Positions 60,673-64,000 of a DNA stretch of 64,000 bases are shown piece by piece (position 1 is the stretch's first letter; each line of letters begins with the position of its first letter). The notes under the pieces are model-generated. The model worked only from the letters and a program-made list of their open reading frames with translations. It had not been told where the DNA came from and did no database searches. The position numbers were made by a program, and so were the translations under genes. The stretch spans positions 434,001 through 498,000 of the forward strand of contig NZ_JBFATZ010000005.1 of the NCBI RefSeq assembly GCF_040678635.1. The letters are read 5' to 3'. This stretch comes from Thermopolyspora sp040678635. GTDB taxonomy: Bacteria; Actinomycetota; Actinomycetes; Streptosporangiales; Streptosporangiaceae.

Positions 60673-61539
60673 GTGACAGCACAGATTCTGGACGGCCGGG
60701 CCGTCTCGGCGGGCATGCTCGACGACGTCAAACACGACGTCGGCGAGTTCATCAAGGAGTACGGCCGCGTACCGGTCCTGGCGACGGTGCTGGTGGGCGA
60801 CGACCCCGCCTCCCACACCTACGTCCGGATGAAGGCGAACCGGTGCGCGAAGGTCGGCATGACCTCGCGCCGCATCGAGCTGGACGCCTCGATCAGCACC
60901 GAGACGCTGGTCGACCGGATCCGGGAGCTGTCCGCCGACCCCGGCGTCGACGGCATCCTGCTCCAGCACCCGGTGCCCGATCACATCGACGAGCGCGCCG
61001 CCTTCGAGGCGATCGCGCCGTCCAAGGACGTCGACGGGGTCACCCGCACGTCCTTCGCCATGATGGCCTTCGACGAGGGCGGGTTCTCCTCGGCCACGCC
61101 CGGCGGCATCATGGCGCTGCTCGACGCGTACGACATCCCCCTGTCGGGCAAGCACGCGGTCGTGATCGGCCGCAGCCCGATCCTCGGCAAGCCCGTCGGG
61201 ATGCTGCTGCTGGCCCGCGACGCGAGCGTCACCTACTGCCACTCGCGCACCGTCGACCTCGCCGCGCACGTCCGCGAGGCGGACGTGGTGATCGCGGCCG
61301 TCGGCCGGCCGGCGCTCATCCGCGGCGAGTGGATCAAGCCCGGCGCCGTCGTCGTCGACGCCGGTTACGCCGACAACAGGGGCGACGTGGAGTACGAGGC
61401 GGCGGCCGAGCGGGCGTCGTACATCACCCCGGTGCCCGGCGGAGTCGGCCCCATGACCATCGCCACCCTGCTCGCACAGACGATCAGGGCGGCGCGCGAG
61501 CACGAGGCCGCGCGCCAGAACTCCGCGATTCCGGCCTGA
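60673..61539 (+). CDS. folD: Methylene-THF dehydrogenase/methenyl-THF cyclohydrolase
   Basis: The 288-residue FolD has PVLATVLVGDDPASHTYVRM (substrate Tyr-Lys region: YVRMKANRCAKVGM), DGILLQHPVPDHIDERAAFE, SKDVDGVTRTSF, the nucleotide-binding VVIGRSPILGKPVGMLLLAR and TPVPGGVGPMTIATLL. It converts methylene-THF to methenyl- and formyl-THF. The GTG start follows TAGGAGAA at the usual distance. Its place between purU and ligA makes it part of a one-carbon module rather than the general folate pool. Confidence 0.93.
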   Translation: MTAQILDGRAVSAGMLDDVKHDVGEFIKEYGRVPVLATVLVGDDPASHTYVRMKANRCAKVGMTSRRIELDASISTETLVDRIRELSADPGVDGILLQHPVPDHIDERAAFEAIAPSKDVDGVTRTSFAMMAFDEGGFSSATPGGIMALLDAYDIPLSGKHAVVIGRSPILGKPVGMLLLARDASVTYCHSRTVDLAAHVREADVVIAAVGRPALIRGEWIKPGAVVVDAGYADNRGDVEYEAAAERASYITPVPGGVGPMTIATLLAQTIRAAREHEAARQNSAIPA

Positions 61540-61548
61540 GGTTGGGGA

Positions 61549-61893
61549 ATGAGCAAGGTACGCGACAACTATGTGCTCGACGTGAGCGCGGGCCGGCGAG
61601 GCTACGCGCTGAACCGGATGTGCGGTTCGCTGACGGATCCGGAGAACCGGCGCCGCTTCCTCGCCGACGAGGCCGCCTACTGCGACGCGTACGGGCTCTC
61701 GCCCGAGCAGAAGCGGGCGATCCTCGAACGCGACTGGACGGCGATGCTGGACCTCGGGGCGTCGATCTTCTACACGGTGAAGCTCGCCATGGTGGACAAG
61801 AAGTCGGTGCAGGACCTCGGCGCGGTCTTCACCGGCATGACCACCGAGGAGTTCACCGCGACCATGCGCGCAGGGGGGCGGCGTTTTGGCTGA
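61549..61893 (+). CDS. ligA: Protocatechuate 4,5-dioxygenase alpha-subunit-like protein
   Basis: The 114-residue protein resembles LigA: AGRRGYALNRMCGSLTDPEN, RRFLADEAAYCDAYGLSPEQ, KRAILERDWTAMLDLGASIF and KLAMVDKKSVQDLGAVFTGM. LigA-type subunits form a lid over the active site of the beta subunit encoded next to it. GAGGTTGGGG precedes the ATG. Its end overlaps ligB, so both are made in equal amounts. The substrate could be protocatechuate, gallate or a methylated gallate. Confidence 0.9.
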   Translation: MSKVRDNYVLDVSAGRRGYALNRMCGSLTDPENRRRFLADEAAYCDAYGLSPEQKRAILERDWTAMLDLGASIFYTVKLAMVDKKSVQDLGAVFTGMTTEEFTATMRAGGRRFG

Positions 61894-62761
61894 GGTGATC
61901 TGGGGGCTGGCCACCTCCCACGTGCCCGCCATCGGCGCGGCCATCGACCACGACAAGACCGAGGACTCCTACTGGAAACCCCTGTTCGACGGCTACGCGC
62001 CGGCGCGCAGGTGGATGGCCGAGCACCGGCCCGACGTGGCCGTGATCGTGTACAACGACCACGCCAACGGCGTCGGCATGGACCTGGTGCCGGCCTTCGG
62101 GATCGGCACCGCCGAGTCGTACGAGGTCGCCGACGAGGGGTGGGGGCCGCGGCCGGTGCCGGCGGTGACCGGCGCGCCCGAGCTGAGCGAGCATCTGGTG
62201 CGCGAGCTCGTGGACTCCTCGTTCGACATCGCCACATTCAACCGGCTGCGGGTCGACCACGGGCTCACCGTGCCGCTGTCGGTGTACTGCCCGGACCCCG
62301 GCGACGCCTGGCCGTGCGCGGTGGTCCCGCTGCTGGTCAACGTGCTGCAGTACCCGCAGCCCACGGCGGCCCGGTGCTACGCCCTCGGGCGGGCGCTCGG
62401 GCGGGCGATCCGGTCGTTCCCGCAGGATCTGAAGGTCGCGGTATTCGGCACCGGCGGCATGTCCCACCAGCTCGCCGGGGCCCGCGCCGGGCTGATCAAC
62501 GAGCCCTTCGACCGCATGTTCCTGGAGGAGATCGAGCACGATCCGGAGTCGCTGGCCGCGCTCAGCCGCGAGGACTACATCGAGCAGGCCGGGACCGAGG
62601 GCATCGAGCTGATCATGTGGCTGGTGATGCGCGGGGCGCTGGGCGACAACATCGCCCGGGTGCACGACACCTATCACGTGCCGGTGTCCAACACGGCGGC
62701 GGCGCTGGCGCTCTTCGAGAACCTCGGGGACGAGGAGATCGGGGGCCGGGCCGCGGCCTGA
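61886..62761 (+). CDS. ligB: Extradiol ring-cleavage dioxygenase beta subunit (LigB type)
   Basis: The 291-residue protein is a type II extradiol dioxygenase. His12 (ATSHVPAIGAAID), His59 (YNDHANGVG) and a glutamate near 241 (TEGIELIMWLV) fit the Fe(II) ligands of LigB, and His194 (GGMSHQLAG) fits its catalytic base. It would cleave the catechol-type ring formed after O-demethylation, using molecular oxygen. The start is a TTG at 61886, inside the end of ligA and preceded by a GGGGGG run; it keeps the invariant His12 spacing. An 11-bp hairpin follows the stop, ending the operon. Confidence 0.9.
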   Translation: MAEVIWGLATSHVPAIGAAIDHDKTEDSYWKPLFDGYAPARRWMAEHRPDVAVIVYNDHANGVGMDLVPAFGIGTAESYEVADEGWGPRPVPAVTGAPELSEHLVRELVDSSFDIATFNRLRVDHGLTVPLSVYCPDPGDAWPCAVVPLLVNVLQYPQPTAARCYALGRALGRAIRSFPQDLKVAVFGTGGMSHQLAGARAGLINEPFDRMFLEEIEHDPESLAALSREDYIEQAGTEGIELIMWLVMRGALGDNIARVHDTYHVPVSNTAAALALFENLGDEEIGGRAAA

Positions 62762-62772
62762 TCCCCCTGTTC

Positions 62773-62803
62773 GCCGGTACGGCGACGGCCGTGCCGTACC
62801 GGC
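62773..62803 (+). terminator. Hairpin terminator after ligB
   Basis: A perfect 11-bp stem (62773-62783 with 62793-62803) and a 9-base loop start 12 bases after the ligB stop. It separates the metF-ligB operon from the LigM gene. Confidence 0.75.
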
Positions 62804-62894
62804 CCGTCCCGGTGCCCCGCCGGGACGAAACCACAAGCTCAGACCGGCGGTGAGGCCGCGATTCTTCGCGCTTCACACCTGCGTAATCCCTTAC

Positions 62895-62904
62895 GTCAAA
62901 TGAC
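62895..62904. promoter_or_regulatory. GTCA-AA-TGAC inverted repeat upstream of the LigM-type gene
   Basis: The 10-bp symmetric site lies about 125 bases before the LigM start in a patch of lower GC content. Its CAAATGAC half also occurs, inverted, before metF. CCGGCCATTGCCGG follows at about 62907-62920. Confidence 0.3.
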
Positions 62905-63027
62905 TCACCGGCCATTGCCGGTCATGGCCACTGCACTCCAACCCTTCGCCATGTGAACGGCACAGGGCGAAGGAATAGCTTGAAGCCGACGGAAGTGCCG
63001 ACGGCGTCAAACGAGAACGGGTAAAAA

Positions 63028-64000
63028 ATGACTGCGAAGAACCTGCAGGAACTGCTGGACCAGACGGGCAACACGGTAGAGCTGCTCCGCAACTCCCAGC
63101 TCGGTGCCTACATCTACCCGGTCGTCCCCGCCGAGTTCACGAACTGGCGTCGCGAGGTCCGGGCCTGGCGTGAGACCGCCGTGCTGTTCGACCAGTCACA
63201 CCACATGGTCAACCTGTTCATCTCCGGCCCGGACGCGCTGAAGCTGATTTCCGACACCGGCATCAACAGCGTGGCGAACTTCGAGGTCAACATGGCCAAG
63301 CAGTTCGTCCCGGTCTCCCCCGAGGGAGGAGTCATCGGAGATGGAATCCTCTTCCGCGAGTCGGAGGAGGAGTTCACCTTCGTCGGCCGCGCCCCGGTGG
63401 CCAACTGGCTGCAGTTCTACGGCGGCAAGGGCTACAACGTCGACATCCGCCTCGACCAGCGCTCCCCGATGCGCCCGTACGGCAAGGCCGTGTCGCGTGA
63501 CCTGTGGCGTTTCCAGATCCAGGGCCCGAACGCCTGGCCGATCATCGAGAAGCTGCACGGCGGCCCGCTCGAGCAGCTCCGCTTCTTCCGCATGAGCTAC
63601 ATGAACATCGCCGGCGAGCGGGTGCGCACCCTGCGCCACGGCATGGCGGGCGCGCCGGGCCTGGAGATCTGGGGCCCGTACGAGACCTACGAGAAGATCC
63701 GCGACGCCATCCTCGAGGCCGGCCGCGAGTTCGGCATCGAGCCCTGCGGCTCGCGCGCCTACTCCAGCAACACCCTGGAGTCCGGCTGGATCCCCTCGCC
63801 CCTCCCGGCCGTCTACACCGCCGAGGAGCTGCGCCCGTACCGCGAGTGGCTGGGCGTGGACAGCTACGAGGCCACCAACGCCCTCGCCGGCAGCTTCATC
63901 TCCGACGACATCAAGGACTACTACCTCAACCCCTGGGAGCTCGGCTACGGCTCCTTCGTGAAGTTCGACCACGACTTCATGGGCGCCGACGCGCTGCGCG
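63028..64000 (+). CDS. ligM: LigM/GcvT-type tetrahydrofolate-dependent aryl O-demethylase (partial, 3' end outside)
   Basis: The visible 324 codons start MTAKNLQELLDQTGNTVELL and match the GcvT-fold aminomethyltransferase/LigM group: YPVVPAEFTNWRREVRAWRE, AVLFDQSHHMVNLFISGPDA, FVPVSPEGGVIGDGILFRES, ERVRTLRHGMAGAPGLEIWG and GCGSRAYSSNTLESG-like CGSRAYSSNTLESGWIPSPL. LigM of Sphingobium moves the methyl group of vanillate or 3-O-methylgallate to THF. The gene order with metF, purU, folD, ligA and ligB supports this role; dimethylsulfoniopropionate or another methyl donor cannot be excluded by eye. GAGAACGGG is a weak ribosome site before the ATG. Confidence 0.85.
   Translation, partial: MTAKNLQELLDQTGNTVELLRNSQLGAYIYPVVPAEFTNWRREVRAWRETAVLFDQSHHMVNLFISGPDALKLISDTGINSVANFEVNMAKQFVPVSPEGGVIGDGILFRESEEEFTFVGRAPVANWLQFYGGKGYNVDIRLDQRSPMRPYGKAVSRDLWRFQIQGPNAWPIIEKLHGGPLEQLRFFRMSYMNIAGERVRTLRHGMAGAPGLEIWGPYETYEKIRDAILEAGREFGIEPCGSRAYSSNTLESGWIPSPLPAVYTAEELRPYREWLGVDSYEATNALAGSFISDDIKDYYLNPWELGYGSFVKFDHDFMGADALR

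Overview
The window is very GC-rich with short intergenic gaps, ATGA-type start/stop overlaps and many GTG starts. It carries actinobacterial hallmark families: Lsr2, a DUF3516 helicase, a Ddn-type F420-dependent reductase, DUF5685, DUF4031 and a LigD-type polymerase. This fits a chromosome of a filamentous actinomycete; my guess is the Streptosporangiales, but that is inferred from gene style only.

Layout. 1-12.8 kb: the end of a sugar ABC permease gene, a LacI regulator, small conserved proteins, lsr2, a large LuxR/ATPase regulator, a DUF5685 protein with an extreme cysteine-rich tail, and a conserved membrane protein divergent from another conserved gene. 13-27.7 kb: housekeeping and accessory singletons (PAP2 phosphatase, LigD polymerase domain, CbiX-like protein, sulfotransferase, beta-propeller protein, Ddn reductase, rhomboid, HD hydrolase, Ski2-like helicase, DusB, DoxX-like protein). 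27.9-28.1 kb: tRNA-Gly, tRNA-Cys and tRNA-Val, closed by a textbook terminator. 28.3-31.1 kb: AtuA-like and enoyl-CoA hydratase genes. 31.6-41.8 kb: an alpha-glucan utilisation locus with a LacI regulator, a secreted GH87-type alpha-1,3-glucanase, a sugar ABC importer and a GH13 alpha-glucosidase. 41.9-50.5 kb: a carotenoid cluster (two CrtI-type oxidases, CrtB, a CrtA-like monooxygenase, a CruF hydratase, a GT2 glycosyltransferase) with a plsX/plsY pair embedded in it. 52-58.5 kb: CoA-ester catabolism genes (ligase, hydratases, SDR, thiolase) next to a TetR regulator. 58.9-64 kb: a one-carbon/aromatic module, metF-purU-folD-ligA-ligB, then a LigM-type O-demethylase cut by the window edge.

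How they work together. In the last module LigM would pass an aryl methyl group to tetrahydrofolate, MetF and FolD would oxidise it, PurU would release formate and regenerate free THF, and LigAB would open the resulting catechol-type ring. In the carotenoid cluster the enzymes suggest an acyclic, hydroxylated and glycosylated carotenoid. PlsX plus an atypical PlsY hint at acylation from acyl-phosphate. In the glucan locus, secreted GH87 would make oligosaccharides that the ABC importer takes up and GH13 hydrolyses.

Several gaps hold tandem repeats with periods of 12, 15, 17, 67, 111, about 125 and 184 bp. I see no CRISPR array, complete insertion sequence, integrase or rRNA.
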